64,000 nucleotides of DNA from Acinetobacter sp. ANC 4558 (GCF_002135375.1 NZ_NEGH01000007.1:42907-106906), one strand, 5' to 3'. Positions 20,561 to 31,029 are shown, counted from the first letter of the stretch. The notes: generated from the letters alone by a model not told the origin. A program made the numbers and translations.

Positions 20561-21754
20561 TTAAAGATCAAGGATAAGTCTAGCTGGTTCTTCTAACAAT
20601 TCTTTAATTGTTACAAGGAAACCAACAGCTTCTTTACCATCAATTAAACGGTGATCATAAGAAAGCGCTAAATACATCATTGGTAAGATTTCAACTTGAC
20701 CATTGACCGCCATTGGGCGATCTTGGATTTTATGCATACCCAAAATTGCAGTTTGTGGCGTATTCAAAATAGGCGTTGAAAGTAATGAACCGAAAGTACC
20801 ACCATTAGTAATCGTGAAAGTACCACCAGTCATATCTTCAATTGAAAGTTTACCTTCACGTGCTTTGCCTGCATATGCGCGAATGCCATTTTCAACTTCT
20901 GCATAGTTCATACGATCTGTATCACGTAATACAGGAACAACTAATCCGCGATCTGAAGATACTGCTACACCAATATCATAAAAACCGTGATATACAATAT
21001 CATCACCATCAATTGATGCATTTACCGCTGGATAGCGTTTAAGTGCTTCAGTTGCAGCTTTAACAAAGAAAGACATAAAGCCTAAACGTGCACCATGACG
21101 CTTTTCAAATGCATCTTTATATTGGTTGCGCATTTCCATAATTGGCTTCATGTTAACTTCGTTGAACGTTGTTAACATTGCAGTTTCTTGAGTTGCAGCA
21201 AGAAGACGTTCAGCAACACGTTTACGTAAACGAGTCATTGGTACACGCTTCTCAATGCGCTCACCTACTGCAACACTTAAAGGTGCTACAGCTGGTTTAG
21301 TTTGGTGATTTGCAACATCTTCTTTAGTAATACGACCACCGCGACCAGTACCCGCCACATCAGTAGCTGTAATACCAGACTCTGTTAATGCTTTACGAAC
21401 TGCAGGAGCTTGATCAGTTACATGTGCACGTTCAACGACAGGCGCTGCACCTGCTTGAGTTTGAGCAGCAGCTTGTTCAACTTTTGCTTCAACTGCTGGC
21501 GCAGCACTAGCAACAGCACCTTCTTCGAACTGAGCAATCACTTCACTTGATAAAACTGTATCACCTTCATTTTTGATGATAGATGCAATCGTACCATCAG
21601 CAGGAGCTACAACTTCTAAAACAACTTTATCAGTTTCAATATCACAAATAACTTCATCACGTGATACTGCTTCACCTGGTTGTTTGTGCCAAGTTGCAAT
21701 TGTTCCGTCAGCAACTGACTCTGGGAACACCGGTGCTTTAATTTCGGTTGCCAT
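20561..21754 (-). CDS. sucB: 2-oxoglutarate dehydrogenase E2, dihydrolipoyl succinyltransferase
   Basis: E2 core of the 2-oxoglutarate dehydrogenase complex, 397 aa. One N-terminal lipoyl domain carries the lipoylated Lys in ETDKVVLEV (about residue 43). An Ala/Glu/Val-rich linker, a peripheral subunit-binding domain ([25 protein letters not shown], about 115-150) and the catalytic domain ending [16 protein letters not shown] (His and Asp of the active site) follow. It lies 17 bp downstream of sucA and 59 bp upstream of lpdG. Confidence 0.98.
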   Translation of the reverse strand: MATEIKAPVFPESVADGTIATWHKQPGEAVSRDEVICDIETDKVVLEVVAPADGTIASIIKNEGDTVLSSEVIAQFEEGAVASAAPAVEAKVEQAAAQTQAGAAPVVERAHVTDQAPAVRKALTESGITATDVAGTGRGGRITKEDVANHQTKPAVAPLSVAVGERIEKRVPMTRLRKRVAERLLAATQETAMLTTFNEVNMKPIMEMRNQYKDAFEKRHGARLGFMSFFVKAATEALKRYPAVNASIDGDDIVYHGFYDIGVAVSSDRGLVVPVLRDTDRMNYAEVENGIRAYAGKAREGKLSIEDMTGGTFTITNGGTFGSLLSTPILNTPQTAILGMHKIQDRPMAVNGQVEILPMMYLALSYDHRLIDGKEAVGFLVTIKELLEEPARLILDL

Positions 21755-21771
21755 TCTTAAGACTCTCCTGT

Positions 21772-24606
21772 TTATTCAGCTACGATCGCTAAAGCATCAT
21801 TTACGAGCTGAGCTTGTTGTTTTGCATGCAAATATGGTGAACCACATGCAGGTGCAGCAGAAGCATCGCGACCTGCATAGCTGATACGAACATGTTTGTC
21901 CGCTTTTTCAACTGTATTATAAAGTTGCGGTGCAATAAATAACCAAGCACCTTGGTTCTTCGGTTCTTCTTGAGTCCAAACAAGTTCTTTGACATTTGGA
22001 TAAGAAGCAAGAACTTCAACTAAACGTTGTTCTGGGTATGGGTACAACTGTTCAACACGAACAATTGCAACATTTTTCAAATCTTGCTCACGACGTTTTT
22101 CAAGTAAATCGTAATAAACCTTACCACCACAAAGTACAAGACGTGTTACATCTGCGTGGTTGATTTGATCCACTTCGTTAATCACAGTTTCAAATGTACC
22201 AGTCGCTAATTCATCTAAAGTTGATGTCGCAAGTTTATGACGAAGTAATGACTTCGGTGACATCACAATTAATGGCTTACGAATTGGGCGAATTGATTGA
22301 CGACGTAAAGCATGATAAATCTGTGCTGGTGTTGTCGGTGTGATCACTTGCATATTTTCTTCAGCACATAACTGCAAGTAGCGCTCTAGGCGTGCAGATG
22401 AGTGCTCAGGACCTTGACCTTCAAAGCCATGAGGAAGAAGCATTGTTAAACCACAAACACGTTCCCACTTTGTCTCACCAGAAGCAATGAATTGGTCAAT
22501 TACAACTTGTGCACAGTTAGAGAAGTCACCAAACTGTGCTTCCCAAACGATTAAACTATTTGGTAATGTCGTTGCATAACCATATTCAAATGCCAATACC
22601 GCCATTTCTGATAATAGCGAATCGTAAATTGCAGTACGAGGTTGATTTTCTTTGATATGGCAAAGTGGAATATAAGTTGAACCATCAACTTGGTTATGAA
22701 GTTTTGCATGACGGTGCGAGAATGTACCGCGACCTACATCTTCGCCTGTTAAACGCACCAGATAACCTTGGTCTAGAAGTGTTGCATACGCTAAAGTTTC
22801 TGCAGCTCCCCAGTTTAATGGCATTTCACCTGTTTGCATTTTCAAACGATCATCAATCACTTTTGAAACTTGGCGCTGCATAACGAAACCTTCTGGTAAC
22901 TCACGCATTTTTTGTCCAAGCTCTTTTAAGCGCTCGATTGGGAATGTAGTATCCCAGTTGTCTGTATATTCATGACCCAAATATGGTGCCCAATCTACAA
23001 ACATTTTAGTATTTGGTTCAAGTACCAGTGCATTTGCAACATGATTACCTGCTTCTAAATCGGCACGATACTCTTCGATCATTTGATCAGCCGAAGCGCG
23101 ATCTAAAATACCTTCTTGTACTAACTTATCTGCATATAATGTACGCGTTGTCGTTTTCTTGTTGATGACTTGATACATTAATGGCTGTGTTGCAGCAGGT
23201 TCATCTGCTTCGTTATGTCCGCGACGACGATAGCAGAATAAATCAATGACAACATCTTTACGGAATTTATGACGGAAATCATGCGCCAATTGAGTAATAA
23301 ATATGACCGCTTCAGGATCGTCACCATTCACATGGAAAACTGGTGCCTGAACCATTTTTGCAATATCTGTACAATATTCTGTAGAACGTGCATCACGTGG
23401 ATCTGAAGTTGTAAAGCCTACTTGGTTATTCACCACAATATGGACTGTACCACCTACGGTATAACCGCGTGTTTGTGACATTTGGAAGGTTTCTTGGTTA
23501 ACACCTTGACCTGCAAATGCAGCATCACCATGTACAATCACTGGCAATACATCATCACCACCAATATCTCTGCGACGGACTTGGCGTGCACGTACCGAAC
23601 CTTCAACAACAGGCCCAACAATTTCTAAATGTGAAGGGTTAAATGCAAGTGCAAGATGAACTTCACCACCTGGTGTGATGACGTTCGATGAAAAACCTTG
23701 ATGATATTTAACATCACCAGAGCCTTTTTTATTAATAGACTTACCTTCAAACTCGCCAAATAAGTCCGCTGGGTTTTTACCCATAATGTTTACAAGAAGG
23801 TTTAAACGGCCGCGGTGAGGCATTCCGATAACCACTTCTTTACAACCGACTGAACCCGCACGTTGGATAATTTCATTTACCATTGGGATAAATGATTCAC
23901 CACCTTCAATACCAAAACGCTTAGCGCCAACAAACTTATTGCCAAGGTATTTTTCTAAGCCTTCAGCTGCTGTTAAGCGCTCTAAGAAATGTTTCTTTTG
24001 ATCCGCTGTATACGTAAACTGACCACGAGCACCTTCGAGACGCTGTTGAATCCAGCGTTTTTCTTTGGTATCCACGATGTGCATATATTCTGCACCAATA
24101 GATGAACAATAGATTGCCTCCATTGTTTCAACCATTTCACCTAAAGTCGCTTCAGCTTTACCAATTTCTAAGTTACTGGTATTAAAAACTGTATCTAAAT
24201 CTGACTTTGTTAAACCATGTGCTGCAAGATCTAAATCTGGTACATCTTCACGTTTTGCTAAACCAAGTGGATCTAATTTTGCTTTTTGATGACCACGGTT
24301 GCGATATGCTGCAATAAGTTGCAAAACACCAATTTGACGATGTTCATGTTCAGTACTTACGGTACTTTGAACAACAGCTTGAACACGACTAGAATTACGT
24401 CCTAGTAATAGGAATTGCTCACGTACATTACTGTGAGGTTGGTCCCCTTTAGGAAATTTATCAAAGTATTCACGCCAATCATCTCCAACTGTTTCTGGAG
24501 CCGTCAAATACTGTTCATAAAGCTCTTCAATATACGCTGCACTATCAGCGGAAAGTTCAGTATCAAGACGCAATGCGTCAGTAACTTCTTGCATTTGTGG
24601 ACCCAT
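21772..24606 (-). CDS. sucA: 2-oxoglutarate dehydrogenase E1 component
   Basis: Thiamine-diphosphate-dependent E1 subunit that decarboxylates 2-oxoglutarate, 944 aa, normal for proteobacteria. The N-terminal segment ([19 protein letters not shown]) binds E2. Conserved blocks include [16 protein letters not shown], the TPP-binding region [23 protein letters not shown], and [17 protein letters not shown] near the C-terminus. It opens the sucAB-lpdG operon. The long leader upstream is unusually structured (see the site at 24688-24762), which suggests post-initiation control. Confidence 0.98.
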   Translation of the reverse strand: MGPQMQEVTDALRLDTELSADSAAYIEELYEQYLTAPETVGDDWREYFDKFPKGDQPHSNVREQFLLLGRNSSRVQAVVQSTVSTEHEHRQIGVLQLIAAYRNRGHQKAKLDPLGLAKREDVPDLDLAAHGLTKSDLDTVFNTSNLEIGKAEATLGEMVETMEAIYCSSIGAEYMHIVDTKEKRWIQQRLEGARGQFTYTADQKKHFLERLTAAEGLEKYLGNKFVGAKRFGIEGGESFIPMVNEIIQRAGSVGCKEVVIGMPHRGRLNLLVNIMGKNPADLFGEFEGKSINKKGSGDVKYHQGFSSNVITPGGEVHLALAFNPSHLEIVGPVVEGSVRARQVRRRDIGGDDVLPVIVHGDAAFAGQGVNQETFQMSQTRGYTVGGTVHIVVNNQVGFTTSDPRDARSTEYCTDIAKMVQAPVFHVNGDDPEAVIFITQLAHDFRHKFRKDVVIDLFCYRRRGHNEADEPAATQPLMYQVINKKTTTRTLYADKLVQEGILDRASADQMIEEYRADLEAGNHVANALVLEPNTKMFVDWAPYLGHEYTDNWDTTFPIERLKELGQKMRELPEGFVMQRQVSKVIDDRLKMQTGEMPLNWGAAETLAYATLLDQGYLVRLTGEDVGRGTFSHRHAKLHNQVDGSTYIPLCHIKENQPRTAIYDSLLSEMAVLAFEYGYATTLPNSLIVWEAQFGDFSNCAQVVIDQFIASGETKWERVCGLTMLLPHGFEGQGPEHSSARLERYLQLCAEENMQVITPTTPAQIYHALRRQSIRPIRKPLIVMSPKSLLRHKLATSTLDELATGTFETVINEVDQINHADVTRLVLCGGKVYYDLLEKRREQDLKNVAIVRVEQLYPYPEQRLVEVLASYPNVKELVWTQEEPKNQGAWLFIAPQLYNTVEKADKHVRISYAGRDASAAPACGSPYLHAKQQAQLVNDALAIVAE

Positions 24607-24660
24607 TTCCTATTGCAAAAACATTTCAGGATGCTTTTTAAGCAAAACCCATGATTAGTC

Positions 24661-24683
24661 ATGTCAAATTTGTAATATGACAT
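24661..24683. promoter_or_regulatory. dyad in the sucA upstream region
   Basis: ATGTCA and TGACAT separated by 11 A/T-rich bases, about 55-77 bp before the sucA ATG. The minus strand also shows a TTGACA box here. It could be a regulator site or part of a downstream promoter. Confidence 0.35.
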
Positions 24684-24687
24684 TATT

Positions 24688-24762
24688 CCCCATTAGGCAT
24701 AACCTTGGGGCGTTATCCCTACATTAGGAAAATCCCAATGTATATAATGAATCATAACGCCC
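24688..24762 (-). promoter_or_regulatory. structured, switch-like leader of sucA
   Basis: On the sucA-sense strand a 9-bp outer stem (GGGCGTTAT, 24762-24754, with ATAACGCCC, 24716-24708) encloses a second 9-bp hairpin (24741-24721, one G-U pair, three-base loop). The C-rich 3' arm of the outer stem can instead pair with GGGG at 24691-24688. The two folds share bases and exclude each other. Pseudomonads carry reported sucA-II and sucC cis-regulatory RNA motifs upstream of the same operon; this may be an Acinetobacter counterpart, but the resemblance is by position, not a checked alignment. Confidence 0.5.
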
Positions 24763-25299
24763 TCAGCGGCATCATCATTCATACATACCCGGCATAGCCG
24801 AGCAATTTTTTGCAAATCGATTTAAAAAAAATAATTGTTTAATATACCTTTTTTAAAGCGACTCGTGTCACAAAAAATCAACCCTATGCTTTATAAAAGC
24901 ACATTTTACAAATCCATATTTTTTAGATATAGCAATATGTCAAAGTTTATCATAAAGACACCCTATGAACTGATTTTTTTTCAAACATACTATCTATAAA
25001 TTGGCTAAATACACACTTCAAAACTTCTGTATCTATATGGTGGTTAATTACATAAAATTCTAGTGTGCGATACACGTTTTATGCAAAATTCATATCAATA
25101 AAATGACATAAACCATCTTTATCATCATAGCTGTTTTTTCATAAAAAATAAGTCATGAAAGGTATAATAAGCATAAAAAACACTCACTTGATATTTTTTA
25201 ACCAGCGCACATTAATTTTAATTTTAGCAACACTTTTCATTTATTTTGTTTTTTTTACATAATTTAATAAATTATTTGTACTGTATCACATTTCAAAAT
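24763..25299. other. A/T-rich gap between sdhB and sucA
   Basis: About 540 bp of very A/T-rich DNA. A short CGGC-ATA-GCCG hairpin sits at 24790-24800. No coding remnant, tRNA or second terminator is evident. The sucA promoter is presumably here or just inside the leader. Confidence 0.45.
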
Positions 25300-25326
25300 C
25301 AAAAAAAGCACACCGAAGTGTGCTTT
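25300..25326 (-). terminator. terminator after sdhB
   Basis: AAAGCACAC/GTGTGCTTT with a TTCG tetraloop on the minus strand, followed by T residues, 20 bp past the sdhB stop. It separates sdhCDAB from sucAB. Confidence 0.9.
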
Positions 25327-25345
25327 CTATCAACATCTAATTTTC

Positions 25346-26056
25346 TTAGCCAGCCATATCTAAAAGCATGCCACGGATGTGACCAATTGCTTTAGTTGGA
25401 TTTAAACCTTTTGGACACACCGAGACACAGTTCATAATTCCTTTACAACGGAATAAAGAGAACGGGTCATCAAGACGAGATAAACGATCTTGAGTTGCTG
25501 TATCACGTGAATCAATAATAAAACGATATGCATTCAATAACGCAGATGGTCCTAAGAACTTATCTGGGTTCCACCAGAATGATGGGCATGATGTCGAACA
25601 ACATGCACATAAAATACATTCATATAAACCATTTAAGTGATCACGCTCTTCAGGAGACTGTAAACGCTCTTTTGGTGGTGCAGGTTGATTATTAATCAAG
25701 AACGGCTGAATCTTATCATACTGATCGTAGAACTGATTCATATCCACAACGAGGTCCTTCACGACAGGAAGACCAGGTAATGGACGAACAGTGATTTCAT
25801 TAGGTAAATCGTTTAGGTTCCAAAGGCACGCTAAACCATTTTTACCATTAATGTTTACACCATCCGAACCACAAATCCCTTCACGGCAAGAACGACGGAA
25901 CGTTAATGTTTCATCTTGAACTTTCAGTGCAAGAAGCGCATCAAGCAACATACGATGCTTATCTGTTAGCTCAAGCTTAAAAGTTTGCATATACGGTGCT
26001 TTATCCTTATCAGGATCATAGCGGTAGATATGAAATGTACGAGTACCTCTACTCAT
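25346..26056 (-). CDS. sdhB: succinate dehydrogenase iron-sulfur subunit
   Basis: Iron-sulfur subunit of complex II, 236 aa. The [2Fe-2S] ligands lie in CREGICGSDGVNINGKNGLAC. The [4Fe-4S] and [3Fe-4S] ligands lie in CILCACCSTSCPSFWW and CKGIMNCVSVCPKGLNP. It passes electrons from the SdhA flavin to quinone at SdhCD. It begins 14 bp after sdhA and ends the sdhCDAB operon. Confidence 0.98.
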   Translation of the reverse strand: MSRGTRTFHIYRYDPDKDKAPYMQTFKLELTDKHRMLLDALLALKVQDETLTFRRSCREGICGSDGVNINGKNGLACLWNLNDLPNEITVRPLPGLPVVKDLVVDMNQFYDQYDKIQPFLINNQPAPPKERLQSPEERDHLNGLYECILCACCSTSCPSFWWNPDKFLGPSALLNAYRFIIDSRDTATQDRLSRLDDPFSLFRCKGIMNCVSVCPKGLNPTKAIGHIRGMLLDMAG

Positions 26057-26070
26057 CTTAATTCTCCTGA

Positions 26071-27969
26071 TTAGAATGTACGTGGTTTAGGTGGAATTGC
26101 CTGAACCGACAATGGCTTATAACGCACTGGTTTATATTCAAGATGGTTATCATCAGAATACCAAAGTGTGTGTTTCATCCACTCATCATCACGACGACCA
26201 TAAGAATAAGTTGGGTGATCTGGTGGTAATTCAAAATCTACGACCGTATGCGCACCACGACATTCTTTACGAGCAGCTGCAGAAATTAGTGTTGCTTTAG
26301 CAACTTCATATAAATTTTCAACCTCAAGTGCTTCAACACGTGCTGTATTAAATACTTTAGATTTATCCTTTAAATGAATATTGCGAACACGAGGTTCAAT
26401 CGCAAGAATTTGTTTTACACCTTCATCAAGAAGTGCAGTCGTACGGAATACACCTGCATGGTCTTGAACGATATCACGAATTGCATCAGCAACGTCTTGA
26501 GCATTTTCACCAGACGTAGATTCATCAAGATGGCGAATACGTTTTAAAGTTGCTTCAAGAACAGTTGTAGGCAATGGTGCATATTCATCACCATGGTGCT
26601 TAGTCACATAATCAATGATATGTTCGCCAGCAGCCTTACCAAAGACAACTAAATCAAGGAGTGAGTTTGTACCTAAACGGTTCGCACCATGTACAGATAC
26701 ACAAGAGCATTCACCAATTGCATAGAAACCTTTAATTGGTTTGCTATAGTTACGATCACCCGAATTCGATGTATAAACATCAGTTTCTGGATTATAACCC
26801 GCTTCAAAATCAGGAAGATGCTCACCTTCAGGCACAACAACTTGACCATGAATATTGGTTGGAATACCACCCATTTGATAATGAATTGTTGGTACGACTG
26901 GAATTGGCTCTTTTGTGATATCAACGTTTGCGAATTTTTTACCAATCTCAAATACAGATGGTAAACGCTTCATAATTGTATCTGCACCTAAGTGAGTCAT
27001 ATCTAGAAGAATATAATCACCTTTAGGACCACAACCACGACCTTCTTTGATTTCTTGGTCCATTGAACGTGATACGAAATCACGAGGCGCCAAGTCTTTC
27101 AATGTTGGTGCATAGCGTTCCATGAACGGTTCGCCATCTTTATTACGAAGGATTGCACCTTCGCCACGACAACCTTCAGTAAGCAATACACCTGCACCCG
27201 CAACACCTGTTGGGTGAAATTGCCAAAACTCCATATCTTGCAATGGAATACCAGCACGTGCAGCCATACCTAGGCCATCACCTGTATTGATGTATGCATT
27301 CGTTGATGCACGGTAAACACGCCCAGCACCACCTGTAGCAAATAGTGTTGTTTTACCTTGGAATACTGCAATTTTACCTGTTTCTTGGTCAATTGCTGTC
27401 ACGCCAAGCACATCACCTTTTTCATTGCGGATTAAATCTAATGCAATCCATTCAACGAAAAATTGCGTACCCATCTTCACGTTGCTTTGGTAAAGCGTGT
27501 GAAGAAGTGCATGACCTGTACGATCGGCAGCAGCACATGCACGTGGAACCGCTTTTTCACCATAGTTTGCTGAGTGACCACCAAATGGACGTTGGTAAAT
27601 TGTACCATCGGCATTACGGTCAAATGGCATACCCAAGTGTTCTAATTCATAGACAACTTGTGGTGCCTCACGACACATAAATTCGATTGCATCTTGGTCA
27701 CCCAACCAATCAGAACCTTTTACAGTGTCATAAAAGTGATAGTGCCAGTTATCTTCTTGCATATTACCAAGAGATGCACCAATACCACCTTGAGCTGCAA
27801 CTGTATGTGAGCGTGTTGGAAATACTTTGGTTAATACTGCAACTTTTAAACCTGCTTGAGCAAGCTGGTAAGAGGCACGCATACCTGAACCACCACCACC
27901 AACGATTACGGCATCGAAAGTTTCGTGTGGAATATTTGTGTAATCTTCTTTAGGGGAAATAGCGCCCAT
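26071..27969 (-). CDS. sdhA: succinate dehydrogenase flavoprotein subunit
   Basis: Catalytic FAD subunit of complex II, 632 aa; oxidises succinate to fumarate on the cytoplasmic face. It has the FAD motif AVIVGGGGSGMRASYQLA, the covalent-flavin histidine in RSHTVAAQGGIGASLGN, and the catalytic region REGRGCGPKGDYILLDMTHLG. HQMGG-like substrate residues appear as IHYQMGGIPTN. It is 12 bp downstream of sdhD. Confidence 0.98.
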   Translation of the reverse strand: MGAISPKEDYTNIPHETFDAVIVGGGGSGMRASYQLAQAGLKVAVLTKVFPTRSHTVAAQGGIGASLGNMQEDNWHYHFYDTVKGSDWLGDQDAIEFMCREAPQVVYELEHLGMPFDRNADGTIYQRPFGGHSANYGEKAVPRACAAADRTGHALLHTLYQSNVKMGTQFFVEWIALDLIRNEKGDVLGVTAIDQETGKIAVFQGKTTLFATGGAGRVYRASTNAYINTGDGLGMAARAGIPLQDMEFWQFHPTGVAGAGVLLTEGCRGEGAILRNKDGEPFMERYAPTLKDLAPRDFVSRSMDQEIKEGRGCGPKGDYILLDMTHLGADTIMKRLPSVFEIGKKFANVDITKEPIPVVPTIHYQMGGIPTNIHGQVVVPEGEHLPDFEAGYNPETDVYTSNSGDRNYSKPIKGFYAIGECSCVSVHGANRLGTNSLLDLVVFGKAAGEHIIDYVTKHHGDEYAPLPTTVLEATLKRIRHLDESTSGENAQDVADAIRDIVQDHAGVFRTTALLDEGVKQILAIEPRVRNIHLKDKSKVFNTARVEALEVENLYEVAKATLISAAARKECRGAHTVVDFELPPDHPTYSYGRRDDEWMKHTLWYSDDNHLEYKPVRYKPLSVQAIPPKPRTF

Positions 27970-27981
27970 GATTTTTTCCTA

Positions 27982-28347
27982 TCAATTTGCCCAAAAAATC
28001 TGGATCGCCCAGATTGCGTATGCAAATACAGCAATAATCACTGCTGAAGTCAGTACAAGGCGTAGACCTGTAGCAGAAGGACCCATTTGACGAGTAGTCA
28101 CATAATCCGTGAATACTTGCCACATACCAATCCATGCATGCGCTACAAGTGATAAGACTGACAACAAAGATAAAATCTTCATTGGTGTTGTCATCATAAA
28201 GCCATACCATTGCTCAAAGTTGAATCCACTATGAAGAAGAACCCAACCAAAGATAACAACAGTATAAACAGCCAACACCACAGCACTTACACGCTGGATA
28301 TACCAATCACGAGAACCTGAACCTGTTAAACCTGTAGCACTTTTCAT
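27982..28347 (-). CDS. sdhD: succinate dehydrogenase membrane anchor subunit
   Basis: Hydrophobic anchor of complex II that binds heme b and quinone with SdhC. Three membrane segments are visible (VSAVVLAVYTVVIFGWVLLH, ILSLLSVLSLVAHAWIGMWQV with the heme-region histidine, and LVLTSAVIIAVFAYAIWAI). I chose the ATG at 28347, giving 121 aa starting MKSATGLTGSGSRDWYIQR and a TAATG junction with sdhC. An upstream in-frame ATG at 28362 would add five residues inside sdhC. Confidence 0.93.
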   Translation of the reverse strand: MKSATGLTGSGSRDWYIQRVSAVVLAVYTVVIFGWVLLHSGFNFEQWYGFMMTTPMKILSLLSVLSLVAHAWIGMWQVFTDYVTTRQMGPSATGLRLVLTSAVIIAVFAYAIWAIQIFWAN

Positions 28348-28745
28348 TAGAGGACAATCCATACAAATGCTGCAACGATACCGACTGCAGACAAGATTAA
28401 TGAAATAGTAGCTGCGATACGACCACTTTGAAGCTCTTCGGCAACACCTACATCAGCAAGTAAGTGTTTAACACCTGCGATAAAGTGAAAGATCAAGCCT
28501 GCTACAAATACCCATACAATGAAGCGCACAATGAAGCTATCAAAAATAGCTTGAACTTGAGCAAATCCTTCTGGCGAAGACAATGACTTATCTAAAATCC
28601 ATAAGAGTACTGGTACGAGTAAAAATACGATGACACCAGATAGACGGTGTAGAATTGATGCAATAGCCACAGGGGATTTTAAGTTTACATCTAAAACTTG
28701 ACCCATGGACAAATTGACAGGTCTGTTGCTTTTCACAGCGGGCAT
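28347..28745 (-). CDS. sdhC: succinate dehydrogenase cytochrome b556 subunit
   Basis: Large cytochrome-b anchor of complex II, 132 aa, three membrane segments. NLKSPVAIASILHRLSGVIVF carries the SdhC signature with the conserved Ser and Arg near the quinone site. FHFIAGVKHLLADVG contains the heme-ligand histidine segment. It is first in sdhCDAB. The ATG at 28745 has AGG immediately before it, so a GTG three codons further in (28736) is a possible true start; a GGAG further upstream sits in a hairpin. Confidence 0.94.
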   Translation of the reverse strand: MPAVKSNRPVNLSMGQVLDVNLKSPVAIASILHRLSGVIVFLLVPVLLWILDKSLSSPEGFAQVQAIFDSFIVRFIVWVFVAGLIFHFIAGVKHLLADVGVAEELQSGRIAATISLILSAVGIVAAFVWIVL

Positions 28746-28756
28746 CCTGTAAGTAA

Positions 28757-28774
28757 AAACTCCATTTGGAGTTT
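28757..28774 (-). promoter_or_regulatory. hairpin holding a GGAG in the sdhC leader
   Basis: AAACTCC-AAAT-GGAGTTT on the sense strand forms a 7-bp hairpin 11 bases before the sdhC ATG. Its 3' arm contains GGAG, the best purine-rich element near the start, so folding could limit ribosome access. Confidence 0.4.
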
Positions 28775-28806
28775 GTTGGAATTAATTCGGAGGAAAGCTG
28801 GCATTG

Positions 28807-28826
28807 TTAGGCAAGCCTATGCCTAA
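28807..28826 (-). promoter_or_regulatory. upper hairpin in the sdhC leader
   Basis: TTAGGCA and TGCCTAA with a six-base spacer, about 10-30 bases after the predicted transcription start. The same TTAGGCATA string occurs upstream of sucA (24693-24701). This may be chance, or a shared control element of TCA operons. Confidence 0.35.
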
Positions 28827-28843
28827 ATTTAAAACGACACTGA

Positions 28844-28873
28844 ATTATAAGACGTCAATTATCAAAATACAAA
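28844..28873 (-). promoter_or_regulatory. candidate sdhCDAB promoter
   Basis: On the minus strand, TTTGTA (28873-28868) and a consensus TATAAT (28849-28844) with an 18-bp spacer. A start near 28837 would give a leader of about 90 nt. Confidence 0.6.
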
Positions 28874-29619
28874 CAACCATCTACTTCTTTTTTAAATAAA
28901 AACATATAAATAAGAATCATTAACAACAACTTAGTTAAAACACCTCTTACTCTTCACAGCCGTAAAAAAACTAGGGCATTGTTTTTTAATAACTAAATGC
29001 TTTTTTAAATTAGATTTAAAGATTAAAAAATAAAAAAAACTTACGACTAAAGCAGAACAAAACTCCTACTATTTTAGTAGACTCAAGGTCATTTTTTTAT
29101 AATAGCAACCCAATTTTCCAATAAATTTATCATCATTTTTCATATCCATATTTATAAATAAACTTTTATTAATAAACACTTAAATTGCAAAAATACGAAT
29201 TCCACTCAAAAGTTAAATATTATCAATACTTCATCACACCCTAAGATCACCCCATTCTCTTTATCTGATAAATTCAAGCATGATCAAGTGTCTTTTTTTT
29301 AAACAAACGAATCAAAAAAAAAATCGCTTTAATCTTTTTTTTCGCTCAACAAAGTTGATCTTTTTTTTCTAAAAAATGATTGTAAGTTACGAAAATTATA
29401 ATAATTTAAATAAAATTCATGTCCAATCAAGGCGCTTAATTTTTTCTAGATAAAATTCAAAAATATTTACAATTAAGTTTTTAATTCAATTTTTTTCTGC
29501 AACAAGCGATTATTTTAACTTATGATAGCTCGCTGATACTGTGATTTTATTCGATTTTTTAGATAAATTCTTTTGATGATTATTGAGTTCAGGTTGTCAT
29601 TTTTTATCCTTAAGTATAG
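28874..29619. other. A/T-rich gap between sdhC and gltA promoters
   Basis: About 750 bp with no open frame, RNA gene or terminator that I can support. Its main feature is a group of long A and T runs: T8 at 29293, A10 at 29314, T8 at 29335 and T8 at 29361, with centres 20-26 bp apart, as in intrinsically curved DNA. Confidence 0.5.
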
Positions 29620-29648
29620 TTGACAAAATTTCAGTACCAACTAATCAT
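29620..29648 (+). promoter_or_regulatory. candidate gltA promoter
   Basis: A consensus TTGACA at 29620-29625 with weak -10 candidates (TAATCA at 29642 or AATCAT at 29643, 16-17 bp spacer), about 90 bp before the gltA start. The weak -10 suggests an activator or alternative promoter. Confidence 0.4.
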
Positions 29649-29736
29649 ATTAGCAAATTTCAAACCTCTGATTTATGGATTAGAAGATAAATACCTAGGA
29701 TCAGACTCACATTCACCGGGACAGGAGATCTATTGA

Positions 29737-31011
29737 ATGTCTGAAGCAACTGGCAAAAAAGCCGTTTTACAGCTTAATGGCAAAGAAATTGAATTACCAA
29801 TTTACAGCGGCACATTAGGCCCAGATGTAATCGACGTTAAAGATGTATTGACCTCAGGTCACTTTACTTTTGATCCTGGTTTTATGGCTACTGCTTCTTG
29901 CGAGTCTAAAATCACATTTATTGATGGTGATAAAGGTGTTCTTTTACACCGTGGTTACCCAATTGACCAGTTAGCAACTCAAGCGGATTACTTAGAAACT
30001 TGCTATTTACTTTTAAATGGCGAACTCCCAACTGCTGAACAAAAAGCAGATTTCGACTCTAAAGTACGCAACCATACCATGGTTCACGACCAAGTTAGCC
30101 GTTTCTATAATGGTTTCCGTCGTGATGCTCATCCAATGGCAATCATGGTCGGTGTTGTAGGTGCATTATCTGCGTTCTATCACAACAATTTAGATATTGA
30201 AAACGTTGATCACCGTGAAATCACAGCGATTCGTTTAATTGCTAAAATTCCGACTTTAGCTGCTTGGAGCTACAAGTATACAGTGGGTCAACCATTTGTT
30301 TACCCACGTAATGATCTTGGTTATGCTGAAAACTTTTTATACATGATGTTTGCTACTCCTGCAGATCGTGATTATAAAGTTAATCCTATTCTTGCTAAAG
30401 CAATGGATCGTATTTTCACGCTTCATGCTGACCACGAACAAAATGCGTCAACATCTACTGTACGTTTAGCGGGTTCTACTGGTGCAAATCCATATGCATG
30501 TATTGCTGCGGGTATTTCTGCACTTTGGGGTCCTGCACATGGTGGTGCAAACGAAGCTGTTCTTAAGATGCTGGACGAAATCGGCTCTGTAGAAAATGTT
30601 GCACCGTTCATGGAAAAAGTGAAAACTAAAGAAGTTAAACTCATGGGCTTCGGTCACCGCGTTTATAAAAACTTCGATCCACGTGCAAAAGTAATGAAAG
30701 AGACTTGTGATGAAGTGTTAAGCGCACTGGGTATCAACGATCCACAACTTGCACTTGCAATGGAACTTGAGCGTATTGCATTAAGCGATCCGTACTTCAT
30801 TGATCGTAAACTCTACCCTAACGTAGACTTCTATTCAGGTATCATTTTAAAAGCAATTGGTATCCCAACAGAAATGTTTACTGTAATCTTCGCACTTGCA
30901 CGTACAGTTGGTTGGATCAGCCACTGGTTAGAAATGCACAGCGGTCCATACAAAATTGGGCGTCCTCGTCAGCTTTATACAGGTGCAACTAAGCGCGATA
31001 TCGCACGCTAA
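29737..31011 (+). CDS. gltA: citrate synthase (type II, hexameric)
   Basis: Condenses oxaloacetate and acetyl-CoA, first step of the TCA cycle; 424 aa, typical of the large NADH-sensitive proteobacterial enzyme. Catalytic segments are [26 protein letters not shown] (His) and [17 protein letters not shown] (His), with a C-terminal [20 protein letters not shown] block. An AGGAG ribosome-binding site precedes the ATG. It diverges from the sdh-suc cluster, so the main TCA genes share one region. Confidence 0.98.
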   Translation: MSEATGKKAVLQLNGKEIELPIYSGTLGPDVIDVKDVLTSGHFTFDPGFMATASCESKITFIDGDKGVLLHRGYPIDQLATQADYLETCYLLLNGELPTAEQKADFDSKVRNHTMVHDQVSRFYNGFRRDAHPMAIMVGVVGALSAFYHNNLDIENVDHREITAIRLIAKIPTLAAWSYKYTVGQPFVYPRNDLGYAENFLYMMFATPADRDYKVNPILAKAMDRIFTLHADHEQNASTSTVRLAGSTGANPYACIAAGISALWGPAHGGANEAVLKMLDEIGSVENVAPFMEKVKTKEVKLMGFGHRVYKNFDPRAKVMKETCDEVLSALGINDPQLALAMELERIALSDPYFIDRKLYPNVDFYSGIILKAIGIPTEMFTVIFALARTVGWISHWLEMHSGPYKIGRPRQLYTGATKRDIAR

Positions 31012-31029
31012 GTTAACATCATATGTCAT

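Noticed and set aside
20703..21042. Plus-strand frames within sucB
   Set aside because: Antisense shadows of a gene with full E2 domain structure.
26673..27953. Several open frames antisense to, or in another frame of, sdhA
   Set aside because: They follow sdhA codon structure and show no independent protein features.
28746..29736. Possible hidden gene or RNA in the 990-bp sdhC-gltA gap
   Set aside because: Frames are short and broken by many stops, and no terminator-type hairpin was found beyond the sdhC leader.
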